Shown here piece after piece: positions 8,285 through 16,900 of a stretch of DNA of 64,000 nucleotides. The notes under the pieces were generated by a model that saw nothing but the letters and a program-made list of their open reading frames with translations, was not told where the DNA came from and did no database searches. The stretch comes from Sphingobium sp. Leaf26 (lineage in GTDB: Bacteria; Pseudomonadota; Alphaproteobacteria; Sphingomonadales; Sphingomonadaceae), in NCBI RefSeq assembly GCF_001421665.1, contig NZ_LMKV01000023.1, positions 189,879 through 253,878 of the forward strand, read 5' to 3'. The position numbers and the translations under genes are program-made. Numbering within the stretch: the stretch's first letter is position 1; the number at the start of each line of letters is the position of its first letter.

Positions 8285-9835
8285 ATGCACCCCAGGCCAT
8301 TTGCGATCAGCGACCCGGATCGCCCGGCGATCATCCTGCCGGCGACCGACCAGACCATCAGCTACGCCCAGTTGGAGGCCGCCGCCAACCGTGGCGCCCA
8401 CCTGCTGCGCGCGCTCGGCTGTGTGCGGGGTGACGGGATCGCGCTCCTGATGGACAATGAAGCCGCGATCTTCGACATTGGCTGGGCAGCCCAGCGCATC
8501 GGCCTCTATCTCACCAGCATCTCGACCAAGCTGACCTTCACCGACATCGCCTATATCCTGCGGGATTCGGGCGCGCGCATCCTGGTCGCGTCCGACCGGC
8601 TCGCCCCGCTGGCACAGGCTGCGCTGGCGAAGGCGGACGGCGTACAGGGCTATCTGGTCGACAGCGCCATCGGCCCGCTCGAAAACTGGTCCGCCAGCGC
8701 CGCCCGCTATCCCGACACGCCCGTCCCGGACGAAAGCGCCGGAACCGACATGCTCTATTCGTCCGGCACCACCGGCCGGCCCAAGGGGGTGAAGCCCCCG
8801 CTGCCCGGTGGCTCACTGGACGCGCAGACCGCGCTGGAGGCCATGGGCACCAGCCTTTATGGCATGGGGGAAGACAGCATCTATCTCTCCACTTCCCCCC
8901 TCTATCATGCAGCGCCCCTGCGCTGGGCGATGACCATCCATCGGCTCGGCGGCACGGTGGTCGTGATGGATCGCTTCGACGCGGAGGAATCGCTGGCGCT
9001 GATCGAACGCTACCGCGTCACCCATGCGACCTGGGTGCCGACCCATTTCGTGCGGCTGCTGAAACTGCCGGCCGATGTCCGTACCCGCTACGATCATGGA
9101 TCGCTCGAAGCCGTCATCCACGCCGCCGCACCCTGCCCGGTGCCGGTCAAGCAGGCGATGATCGACTGGTGGGGACCGATCGTCCACGAATATTATTCCG
9201 GCACGGAATGTTGCGGCATCACGGCTCTGTCATCCTCCGAATGGCTGGCAAGGCCGGGATCGGTCGGCAAGGCAGTGCTCGGCAGGGTCCGTATCGTCGG
9301 AGAGGATGGGCAGGAAGTCGCAGCCAGCGAAACGGGCGACGTCTTTTTCTCGGATGGGCCGGCCTTCACCTATCATAATGACCCGGACAAGACAGCCGCC
9401 GCCCATGATGACCGGGGCTGGGCGACACTGGGCGATGTCGGCCATCTGGACGCGGACGGCTATCTCTTCCTGACCGACCGGCGCAGCTTCATGATCATCT
9501 CCGGCGGGGTGAACATCTATCCGCAGGAAATCGAAAACTGCCTTGTTACCCATCCTGATGTCGTCGACGCCGCCGTGATCGGCGTGCCGGACGAGGACAT
9601 GGGCGAACGGGTGCTGGCCATCATCCAGCCGGTCGAGGGCGTGACGGGCGACACCGCCCTGAATGAGAACCTCACATGCTTCGTCCGCGCCGCGCTCGGC
9701 AGCGTCAAGACGCCCCGCAGCTTCGCTTGGCGTGCGCAATTGCCGCGCGAACCCACCGGCAAATTGATGAAACGCAAACTGATGGATGAATTTCGCGGAC
9801 CAGACGCTAAGCTGGCGGAACAAGAAGGAGAGTGA
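8285..9835 (+). CDS. AMP-forming acyl-CoA synthetase/ligase
   Basis: ANL-superfamily adenylating enzyme of 516 residues. The phosphate-binding loop is YSSGTTGRPKGV (about 155-166). The core motif near 300 reads HEYYSGTECCG, and the hinge and C-terminal motifs are LTDRRSFMIISGGVNIYP and the Lys of PTGKLMKR. It activates a carboxylic acid to its CoA thioester via an acyl-AMP. The ATG at 8285 was chosen because GGAGAGG precedes it by about 9 bases; an ATG at 8255 and a longer frame from 8135 are also open but lack such a site. It is divergent from the P450 operon and probably activates the acid made by it. Confidence 0.92.
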   Translation: MHPRPFAISDPDRPAIILPATDQTISYAQLEAAANRGAHLLRALGCVRGDGIALLMDNEAAIFDIGWAAQRIGLYLTSISTKLTFTDIAYILRDSGARILVASDRLAPLAQAALAKADGVQGYLVDSAIGPLENWSASAARYPDTPVPDESAGTDMLYSSGTTGRPKGVKPPLPGGSLDAQTALEAMGTSLYGMGEDSIYLSTSPLYHAAPLRWAMTIHRLGGTVVVMDRFDAEESLALIERYRVTHATWVPTHFVRLLKLPADVRTRYDHGSLEAVIHAAAPCPVPVKQAMIDWWGPIVHEYYSGTECCGITALSSSEWLARPGSVGKAVLGRVRIVGEDGQEVAASETGDVFFSDGPAFTYHNDPDKTAAAHDDRGWATLGDVGHLDADGYLFLTDRRSFMIISGGVNIYPQEIENCLVTHPDVVDAAVIGVPDEDMGERVLAIIQPVEGVTGDTALNENLTCFVRAALGSVKTPRSFAWRAQLPREPTGKLMKRKLMDEFRGPDAKLAEQEGE

Positions 9836-9869
9836 AGATGATCGGTCCATTCGCCGGAGCCATCGCGTC

Positions 9870-10757
9870 ATGAAAGCGGCCTCGCATAGGGACGGCAGAT
9901 GGCATGGCGAGGCGATCATCGCCGATACGCTGAAGCGCGACCCGGAGGTGAAGCTGGAATCCTCCGACGGTCGCTGGCGCTTCAGTCGCTGGCGCCAGTT
10001 CGTCGGCAGCTATGCCCTGCCCCCTTTGCCCGATCCGCTGTTCGTGGTGCAACTGGCCGGCAAGACCAATGTGCGCACCTGGGATCGCGACGGGTGGAGC
10101 GAGACGACATCCTATCCCGGTGCCGCGACGATCGTGCCGGCGACGATGAGCACGAAATGGCTGGTCGACGGCGAACTGGACGTCGTGACGCTCAGCATCG
10201 ACGCAGACGATCTGAGATCGGCATCGGTACTGGACCAGTTTTCGCGCATGCGCTTCGCCTTCAACGATCCGCTGGGCGCCGCGCTTGCCCGCCAGATATT
10301 GGCCGAACTCTATACGCCATCGGACGGCCCGCGCGACCTCTATGTCTCGGCCCTGATCGACGCGCTCAAGGCGCATATGCTGCGCGGCCCGGTGAAGGCG
10401 GCGGCGCAGGACTTTCCGACCTCCGCCTTTTCCGCCTATCGCATCCATCACATCATGAATGCGATCCGGGAGCGGCCGGAGGCGGAGCATGGGCTGGACG
10501 AGATGGCGGCGCAGATCGGCATCACTCCGTCGCACCTCTGCCGCGTGTTCAAGAAAGCGACGGGCGTCAGTCCGCATCAATATGTGCTGAAGACCCGGCT
10601 GGAACGGGCGCAGGAAATGCTGGGCCAATCCGACGCCTCGATGAATTATATCGCCGAATTTCTGGGCTTTGCCAGCCAGAGCAGTTTCAATCGGGCGTTC
10701 CGCAACATGACCGGGGAAACCCCGTCCAGCTACCGCAGACGTAGGTTGGACGCATAA
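9870..10757 (+). CDS. AraC-family transcriptional regulator (paralogue of the gene at 3665)
   Basis: Regulator of 295 residues with a C-terminal AraC domain (LDEMAAQIGITPSHLCRVFK; MNYIAEFLGFASQSSFNRAF; GETPSSYRRR). It matches the regulator at 3665-4549 in nearly every segment, including RWRQFVGSY, WLVDGELDVVTLS and KKATGVSPHQYV, so the two are clear paralogues. The ATG at 9870 gives a protein the same size as its paralogue; an upstream frame from 9786 overlaps the CoA ligase. It is the second gene of the plus-strand half-operon. Confidence 0.88.
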   Translation: MKAASHRDGRWHGEAIIADTLKRDPEVKLESSDGRWRFSRWRQFVGSYALPPLPDPLFVVQLAGKTNVRTWDRDGWSETTSYPGAATIVPATMSTKWLVDGELDVVTLSIDADDLRSASVLDQFSRMRFAFNDPLGAALARQILAELYTPSDGPRDLYVSALIDALKAHMLRGPVKAAAQDFPTSAFSAYRIHHIMNAIRERPEAEHGLDEMAAQIGITPSHLCRVFKKATGVSPHQYVLKTRLERAQEMLGQSDASMNYIAEFLGFASQSSFNRAFRNMTGETPSSYRRRRLDA

Positions 10758-10837
10758 GCGAAAAGATTTGCACGCCGACGGAGAAATGCGGACATTGCCG
10801 CGTCCGTGCGATGCGGGATGGCAGGAGGAGGCTGGCG

Positions 10838-11197
10838 ATGCGTGTGATGGTGCTGGTGAAAGCGACCGAGGATAGCGAGAAAGGCTATCATCCTACGCCT
10901 GAGACGGAGGCGATGATGAATGCGATGGGGCGTTTCAACGACGCGCTGCGAGACGCCGGCATCCTCATCATGGCCGATGGGTTGATGCCATCTTCCGCGG
11001 GCAAGCGGGTCGCCTTCGACGGGCCGGACCGCAGGGTCATCGACGGCCCTTTCCCGGAGCCACGCCAACTGGTCGCCGGCTTCTGGCTGTGGGAGGTCAA
11101 GGACATGGAGGAGGCCGTCGCATGGGTGAAGCGCTGCCCCAACCCCATGCCCGGACCGAGCGAGATCGAAATCCGCCCTTTCCATGACCTGAACTGA
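10838..11197 (+). CDS. YCII-related (DGPF domain) protein
   Basis: Small dimeric-barrel protein of 119 residues. The family motif is visible in the IDGPFPEPRQLVAGFWLW segment; the N-terminal strand MRVMVLVKATEDSE and the C-terminal PGPSEIEIRP are also typical. The ATG at 10838 follows GGAGGAGG by about 7 bases. YCII-like proteins include a few enzymes of aromatic and chloroaromatic breakdown, but DGPF members are mostly of unknown function. It lies downstream of the second AraC regulator and convergent with putA, 11 bases from its stop. Confidence 0.8.
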   Translation: MRVMVLVKATEDSEKGYHPTPETEAMMNAMGRFNDALRDAGILIMADGLMPSSAGKRVAFDGPDRRVIDGPFPEPRQLVAGFWLWEVKDMEEAVAWVKRCPNPMPGPSEIEIRPFHDLN

Positions 11198-11208
11198 CGC
11201 GGCACACC

Positions 11209-14200
11209 TCAGCCGATCATCATCAGGCTGGCATTGCCGCCGGCCGCTGTCGTGTTCACCGATATGGCCTGTTCTTCCAGCAGCCAGTCGAGGCAATAGC
11301 CATGGCCATGATCGTCGGCATGCACCGACACGATCGGACCGGGCATATCCGCGACGCACTGGGCGGTCGCCGCGATCTTGGCGGCGTCGCCCTCGACCAG
11401 CGCGGCGGCGTAATGGCCGCTGGCATCGGTGCTGAAACAGGCGGCGACATCGGCCGGCAGGCCGGGCGGGACCGTCATCCCCTGCACCACGCCATGATTG
11501 CCGGTGGCGAGTATGGCCGCCATCTGGCGGAACAGGCCCTGACGGGTCGCCGGGCGCAACAGGATGCGACCGCGCGGATGCAGGGCGTAAAGGTTGCGTT
11601 CCCCCACCGGGCCGGGCAGCGCCAGTTCGACGCCGAGCGCCGAGGCATCGCCGGTGCGACGGGCCTGCGCGGCGGCCTCCCCTTCCCCCTGCTGGTCGAG
11701 CCAGTCGGCGAAGGCGTGGAGCGGCGAGCGTAGATGGCTGACACGCGCTGCGAAGACTGGCGGCGTCGTGACCAGTCGTCCAAGATAGAGCGGCCCGCCT
11801 GCCTTGGGGCCAGTGCCGGACAGACCGCAGCCGCCGAAGGGCTGAACACCCACGATCGCACCGATGACATTGCGATTTACATAGATATTGCCGGCTTTCA
11901 CGCGGGCCGTCACGCGGGCGACGGTTTCATCCAGCCGGGTGTGCAGGCCGAAGGTCAGGCCATAGCCGGTCGCATTGATCTGATCGACCAGCGCGTCCAG
12001 CCGGTCCCGCCTGAAGCGCAGGACATGGAGGACTGGACCGAAGACTTCTCGGCCAAGGTCGGCGATGGAGTCGATCTCGATGATCGTCGGCGGGACGAAG
12101 GTGCCATGCGCAGCCTCGACCGGCAGCACGCTCTGCTCCACCCTGCGGCCCAGCGCCGCCATGGCGTCGATATGTGTGTTGATGCCGTCGCGCGCTTCGG
12201 CGGAGATGACGGGGCCGATATCGACATTCAGCGCGTCGGTGCGACCGATCCGCAATTCGGCCAGCGCACCCTTGAGCATTGTCAGCGTGCGGTCAGCGAC
12301 CTCCGCCTGAAGGCAGAGGATGCGCAGCGCCGAACAGCGCTGACCGGCGCTGTCGAAGGCGGACGCGATGACGTCGGCGACGACTTGTTCAGCAAGCGCG
12401 CTGCTGTCCACGATCATCGCGTTCTGGCCGCCGGTTTCGGCGATCAGCGGAACGGGACGTCCGGTCGGCGACAGGCGCATGCCCAGTTGCCGCTGGATCA
12501 GGCGGGCGACTTCGGTCGATCCGGTGAACATGACGGCGGCGGTTTCGGGCGCGGCAACCAAAGCAGCGCCGATCCGGCCGTCACCGGGCAACAGTTGCAG
12601 CGCATCCGCTGGCACACCCGCTTCATGGAGCAGGCGAACCGCTTCGGCGGCAATCAGCGGCGTTTCCTCGGCCGGCTTGGCCAGCACCGGATTGCCCGCG
12701 ACCAGCGCCGCGGCCACTTGACCGGTGAAGATGGCGAGCGGGAAGTTCCAGGGGCTGATACAGGTGACGGGGCCAAGCGCCTGCTGCGCCGGGCCGAAGG
12801 TCGTGCGGGCCTGCGCAGCATAATAGCGCAGGAAGTCGATCGCCTCCCGCACTTCGGCGATGGCGTTTGGCAAGGACTTGCCAGCTTCACGGACGATGAG
12901 GCCGAGCAGGATCGGCATGCGCGCCTGCATCGCGTCGGCGGCATTATCCAGCGCTACAGCGCGGTCGGCGACCGGGCTGTTCGGCCAGCGCGACGCGGCG
13001 GCGCGAATGGCGGCGGCGCGGGCTTCCTCCGGCGATGCTTCGGTGACACGGCCCACCACATCGCGGTGATCGGCCGGATTGAAGACGGTGCGCGATGGCC
13101 CAGCCGCCGCTTCGGGCGCCGCAGCCCAGTTGATCGTCGCACTGCGCCGCAGCGCATCGCCCAATGCGGCGAGCGTCGTTTCGTTGCTGAGGTCCAGCCC
13201 TTCCGAATTACGCCGTTCGGGATAGAGATCGGCAGGCAGCGCGATCTGGTCGTGGCGGTGGCCGGGATGCGCCATGGCGTTCACCACATCGACCGGATCG
13301 GCGATCATTTCCTCGATCGAGACATCGGGGTCGGCGATGCGGTTGACGAAGCTGCTGTTGGCGCCATTTTCGAGCAGGCGACGGACCAGATAGGCCAGCA
13401 ATGTCTCATGCGTGCCGACGGGGGCATAGATGCGGCAGGGGCGGTTCAGCTTGTCCGCGCCAACGACCTGTTCGTAAAGTGGTTCGCCCATGCCGTGGAG
13501 GCACTGAAACTCATATCGGCCGATCTGAAAGTCCGGGCCGGCAAGCTGGTAGATGGTGGCCAGCGTCTGTGCGTTGTGAGTCGCGAATTGCGGGAAGACG
13601 GCGTCCGGCGCGGCGAGCAGTTTCTGCGCGCAGGCGATATAGGCGACATCGGTGTGCACTTTGCGGGTATAGACCGGGAAGTCGGCCAGGCCGTCCACCT
13701 GCGCCCGCTTGATCTCTGCGTCCCAATAGGCGCCCTTGACGAGGCGCACCATGATGCTGCGGTCGGCGCGGCGGGCCAGGTCGACGATCCAGTCGATTAC
13801 GAAGGGGCAACGCTTGCCATAGCCCTGCACCACGAAGCCAAGGCCGTTCCAGCCGGCAAGGTCGGGATCGGTCGCCAGACTTTCCAGCAGGTCGAGCGAG
13901 AGTTCGAGCCTGTCGGCCTCCTCCGCGTCGATGTTGAGGCCGATGTCATAGCCCTTCGACAACAGCGCCAGCTTTTTCACGGCAGGCAGCAGTTCGGCCA
14001 TGACCCGGTCGACCTGCGCCCGCACATAGCGGGGATGGAGCGCGGACAGCTTGATCGAGATGCCGGGGCCGGCATAGATGCCGCGCCCCGCCGACGCCTT
14101 GCCGATGGCATGGATCGCCTGTTCATAATCGGCATAATAGCGTTTCGCGTCGGCGGCGGTGGTGGCCGCTTCGCCCAGCATGTCGTAGCTGTAGGCGAAG

Positions 14201-14829
14201 CCCTTCGCCTCCAGTTCCCTTGCGCGCTTGAGCGCTTCCTTGATCGTCTCGCCGGTGACGAACTGTTCGCCCATCATCCGCATGGCGAGGTCGACGCCGC
14301 GGCGGATGACCGGTTCGCCGGCGCGGGCGACAAGCCGGGTCAGCGCCGCGCCAAGGCCGCGATCGTCCACGCTGCCGACCAGCTTGCCGGTGACGACCAG
14401 ACCCCAGGTGGCGGCGTTGACGAACAGCGACTTGTCACCGCCCAGATGCGAGCCCCAGTCACCGTCGGCGATCTTGTCACGGATCAGCGCGTCGCGGGTG
14501 GCGGTGTCGGGTATACGCAGCAGCGCTTCGGCCAGGCACATCAGCGCCACGCCCTCCTGACTGGAGAGCGCATATTCCTGCACCAGCCCTTCGACGCCGG
14601 TGCCCTTGTGATTGGCGCGCAGCGCGGTGACGAGGGTGCGGGCGGTGTCGGCAACCGCTGCTTTCATCTCGGCCGGCAGGGTCGAGGCGGCGATCAGCGG
14701 CGCGAGCGTTTCGGCCTCGTCGCGGCGGTAGGCGGCGGTGATCGCTGCACGCAGCGGGGTGGGCTGGCGGAGGACGGGGGCGAAGGCGGCGAAGGGGGGC
14801 TGTTCGGTCATGAAGGGAGAATAATCCAT
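11209..14829 (-). CDS. putA: Bifunctional proline dehydrogenase / L-glutamate-gamma-semialdehyde dehydrogenase PutA
   Basis: Protein of about 1206 residues that oxidises proline to glutamate in two steps, feeding electrons to the quinone pool and NAD+. The FAD-dependent proline dehydrogenase barrel (about 160-500) shows the YEFQCLHGMGEPLYE segment. The semialdehyde dehydrogenase domain (about 560-1000) has SPWNFP, the base Glu798 (IAETGGQN) and nucleophile Cys832 (SAGQRCSALR). A further about 200-residue C-terminal region matches the long 'type B' PutA class. There is no N-terminal ribbon-helix-helix DNA-binding domain, so it should not repress itself; the divergent Lrp-family gene is the likely regulator. 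Start chosen at ATG 14829; ATG 14811 is an alternative. Confidence 0.95.
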   Translation of the reverse strand: MDYSPFMTEQPPFAAFAPVLRQPTPLRAAITAAYRRDEAETLAPLIAASTLPAEMKAAVADTARTLVTALRANHKGTGVEGLVQEYALSSQEGVALMCLAEALLRIPDTATRDALIRDKIADGDWGSHLGGDKSLFVNAATWGLVVTGKLVGSVDDRGLGAALTRLVARAGEPVIRRGVDLAMRMMGEQFVTGETIKEALKRARELEAKGFAYSYDMLGEAATTAADAKRYYADYEQAIHAIGKASAGRGIYAGPGISIKLSALHPRYVRAQVDRVMAELLPAVKKLALLSKGYDIGLNIDAEEADRLELSLDLLESLATDPDLAGWNGLGFVVQGYGKRCPFVIDWIVDLARRADRSIMVRLVKGAYWDAEIKRAQVDGLADFPVYTRKVHTDVAYIACAQKLLAAPDAVFPQFATHNAQTLATIYQLAGPDFQIGRYEFQCLHGMGEPLYEQVVGADKLNRPCRIYAPVGTHETLLAYLVRRLLENGANSSFVNRIADPDVSIEEMIADPVDVVNAMAHPGHRHDQIALPADLYPERRNSEGLDLSNETTLAALGDALRRSATINWAAAPEAAAGPSRTVFNPADHRDVVGRVTEASPEEARAAAIRAAASRWPNSPVADRAVALDNAADAMQARMPILLGLIVREAGKSLPNAIAEVREAIDFLRYYAAQARTTFGPAQQALGPVTCISPWNFPLAIFTGQVAAALVAGNPVLAKPAEETPLIAAEAVRLLHEAGVPADALQLLPGDGRIGAALVAAPETAAVMFTGSTEVARLIQRQLGMRLSPTGRPVPLIAETGGQNAMIVDSSALAEQVVADVIASAFDSAGQRCSALRILCLQAEVADRTLTMLKGALAELRIGRTDALNVDIGPVISAEARDGINTHIDAMAALGRRVEQSVLPVEAAHGTFVPPTIIEIDSIADLGREVFGPVLHVLRFRRDRLDALVDQINATGYGLTFGLHTRLDETVARVTARVKAGNIYVNRNVIGAIVGVQPFGGCGLSGTGPKAGGPLYLGRLVTTPPVFAARVSHLRSPLHAFADWLDQQGEGEAAAQARRTGDASALGVELALPGPVGERNLYALHPRGRILLRPATRQGLFRQMAAILATGNHGVVQGMTVPPGLPADVAACFSTDASGHYAAALVEGDAAKIAATAQCVADMPGPIVSVHADDHGHGYCLDWLLEEQAISVNTTAAGGNASLMMIG

Positions 14830-14911
14830 ATCAGATTTTCGTTCCGCCTTATGAATGGCCCCTATCCGGTCGGAGTGACTTATTAAGTGGCTCCTGCTAG
14901 GCATATCAGAT
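14827..14911. promoter_or_regulatory. putA/lrp divergent control region with a 10-bp direct repeat
   Basis: CATATCAGAT occurs at 14827-14836 and again at 14902-14911. The first copy covers the putA start codon and the second overlaps the start codon of the Lrp-family gene. Lrp-type regulators usually bind several spaced sites in such divergent regions, so these may be contact sites. The repeats could also be chance. Confidence 0.4.
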
Positions 14912-15401
14912 GGAGAATAAGCCCATCATAGTCGAACTGGACGAGTTCGACCGACGGATCATAGCCGCTTTGGTCGAGGATGGCCGGATGACCGTCACCG
15001 ATCTGGCTGCTTTTGTTGGGCTTTCCAAGACGCCCTGCCAGGTGCGGCTGAAGCGGTTGCAGGAAGCTGGCGTCATTCGCGGCTTTCGGGCGATCGTGGA
15101 CCCCGCAAAACTGGGGATGGATCATATCGCCTTTACCGAAGTGAAGCTGTCCGACACGCGGGAGGCGGCCTTGCGGGAGTTCAATGCAGCGGTGCGGCGC
15201 ATCCCGGAAGTGGAGGAATGTCATATGCTGGCAAGCAATTTCGACTATCTGCTCAAGGTGCGGACGTCCGATATCCGGCGATATCGGGTCGTTCTGGGCG
15301 AGAAGATCAGCGCCCTGCCCCATGTCGCCAGCACATCCACCTTCGTCGCGATGGAGACGGTGCTGGAGGCCGGGCACAGGCGGGTCAGTCGAAAAGGCTG
15401 A
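14910..15401 (+). CDS. Lrp/AsnC-family regulator, probable proline-responsive activator of putA
   Basis: Protein of 163 residues with the Lrp layout: an N-terminal winged helix-turn-helix (LDEFDRRIIAALVEDGRMTV, then LAAFVGLSKTPCQVRLKRLQ, about 8-55) and a C-terminal RAM effector domain (about 70-155) with the EVEECHMLASNFDYLLKVR segment. In alphaproteobacteria an Lrp-type protein next to putA (PutR) activates it in response to proline; the divergent layout here fits that. Its last 17 bases overlap the end of the convergent SGNH hydrolase gene. Confidence 0.9.
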   Translation: MENKPIIVELDEFDRRIIAALVEDGRMTVTDLAAFVGLSKTPCQVRLKRLQEAGVIRGFRAIVDPAKLGMDHIAFTEVKLSDTREAALREFNAAVRRIPEVEECHMLASNFDYLLKVRTSDIRRYRVVLGEKISALPHVASTSTFVAMETVLEAGHRRVSRKG

Positions 15402-16614
15402 GCGGGATCGCCTCCCCCATCGCCCTATACCCTGTTGGCGAGGGGTGAAGCGCGTCGCCGTCATCATAAGCAGGGAGCAGCCGTTCGGGATGGGCGGGAT
15501 CGCGCGTCACGCGGTCGAAGTCGATCAGTGCGTCGAAATTGCCCGGCTTCCTGATCCAATCATTCACCGCCTGCCGATCAGCCTCATTCTGTGCGTCGGC
15601 ATGATAATAATCATTGCCGACGAAGGGCATGATGGTCGCGCCGATCACCTTGATACCCTTCGCATGGGCGCGGGCGATGATCTGGCGATAGGCGCCGATG
15701 ATGCGGGCGACATGGGCCTGATGGTCCGCCACGCTGACCGGCGCGTCGCGGGTCAGCATGCCAAGATCGTTGATTCCTTCCAACAGGATCATGTGCGTCA
15801 CGCCGGGCTGGGCCAGCAGATCGCGATCGAGCCGCGCCAGAGCATTGGGGCCAAGGCCGTCGTTGAGCAGGCGGTTGCCGCCGATGCCCTGATTGACGAC
15901 CGCGATGTGGCGGCGCTTCGGATCGACCTGAAGCCGCTGCGCCAATATATCGGTCCAGCGGTCGTTGCCGTTGGTGGTGGAGCCTTTGCCATCGGTGATG
16001 GAATCGCCCAGCGCGACGATGAGGTTCGCTGGCGCGCACCGCTCCACCTCCAGCGCGGCGAGATTGAACCAGTGGTCGAAGCTGGCGGCGCCGGACATCG
16101 CCTCGTCGGTCAGATGGTTACCGGGCAGATGCCATGACGTCGCGCGCGATCCGGGGTGGGAGGTCTGTTCCGGCTCACCATCATAGCGGATCGAAACGGC
16201 GATAGTGTCGAGCGCTTTGGTCGGCAGCGCTACCGGGTCGGAAAGATAGTCGGCACCGGCGGGGATCACCACTTCGGGCGCGCCGTCGAAACGCAGCGAG
16301 ATGAGCGTGCCGGGATCGACGGCCGGCGATGCGCTGCCCCGTGCGCGGGCGATGCTGGCGCCGGCGATGCGCAGCGGCTGCGTGCCGGCGAGGTTGGAAA
16401 AGCGGACGCGCAGACGGTCCCCGGAAACGGAGGGGCGCACGATCTGGCGCAGCGTCTGGTCGCGCAACGTGCCGGCGGGCAGTTCCGCGTCGCCGGTGGG
16501 GCGAACTTGCGAGGAGGCCCAGCCAGCGACCCAGGTAGGGGTGCAGGTCCTTGCCTCGACCGGCATCGCGATCAGGGCGAGCGGGAGACCGAAGAGGAGA
16601 GAGAGACGCATCAT
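15385..16614 (-). CDS. Secreted SGNH/GDSL hydrolase, XynE-like carbohydrate esterase
   Basis: Protein of 409 residues with a signal peptide (about 1-21). A beta-rich N-terminal part (to about 190) precedes an SGNH domain: nucleophile Ser205 in VALGDSITDGKGST, the GIGGNR block, the EGIND block with its Asn, and the DALHPSPTGY block with the catalytic Asp-His pair. The GDSITDG..NRW pattern and two-part layout resemble the XynE-like group found in xylanase clusters, so an acetyl or acyl esterase acting on decorated xylan is likely. The ATG at 16614 starts a good signal peptide. It lies downstream of the xylan-locus TonB receptor in the same direction but beyond that gene's terminator. Confidence 0.85.
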   Translation of the reverse strand: MMRLSLLFGLPLALIAMPVEARTCTPTWVAGWASSQVRPTGDAELPAGTLRDQTLRQIVRPSVSGDRLRVRFSNLAGTQPLRIAGASIARARGSASPAVDPGTLISLRFDGAPEVVIPAGADYLSDPVALPTKALDTIAVSIRYDGEPEQTSHPGSRATSWHLPGNHLTDEAMSGAASFDHWFNLAALEVERCAPANLIVALGDSITDGKGSTTNGNDRWTDILAQRLQVDPKRRHIAVVNQGIGGNRLLNDGLGPNALARLDRDLLAQPGVTHMILLEGINDLGMLTRDAPVSVADHQAHVARIIGAYRQIIARAHAKGIKVIGATIMPFVGNDYYHADAQNEADRQAVNDWIRKPGNFDALIDFDRVTRDPAHPERLLPAYDDGDALHPSPTGYRAMGEAIPLSLFD

Positions 16615-16848
16615 CGCCTTGCCTTTTGACCCTGTGGCGCGCCACCGAAGCGACGGCCGAAGTTCACACCGTTGTCGCCCTTTTCGGGGCCGAAGCGTTC
16701 GCGAAGCGCTCGTCATGCGCTCGCCAGGCCCTCGCGAAGCGTCACGTCCTACATCGGGCTTGTGCTCCCTTGGAACATGGCCCGGATAGATCAGATAAAA
16801 TCCAACATTGGAAGCATCCGATCCCGATCGCGGCCCGATCCCCCGCGA

Positions 16849-16878
16849 AGAAAAAGGGCCGGCGTTGCGGCCGGCCCT
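16849..16878 (-). terminator. Rho-independent terminator after the xylan-locus TonB receptor
   Basis: Read on the minus strand, a 9-bp stem (AGGGCCGGC with GCCGGCCCT, loop of 6) is followed by a run of five T with further pyrimidines. It starts 22 bases past the receptor stop at 16901. The remaining sequence to 16615 contains no gene that I can support. Confidence 0.85.
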
Positions 16879-16900
16879 GTCAGTTGGTCCTTGGGGAGGA

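Noticed and set aside
3665-10757. Composite transposon bounded by the two AraC genes
   Set aside because: The AraC copies are diverged at DNA level, and no transposase, terminal repeats or target duplication is seen.
11734-14886. Open frame of about 1050 codons on the plus strand opposite putA
   Set aside because: Antisense shadow of putA; no recognisable motif and composition typical of a reverse-frame translation.
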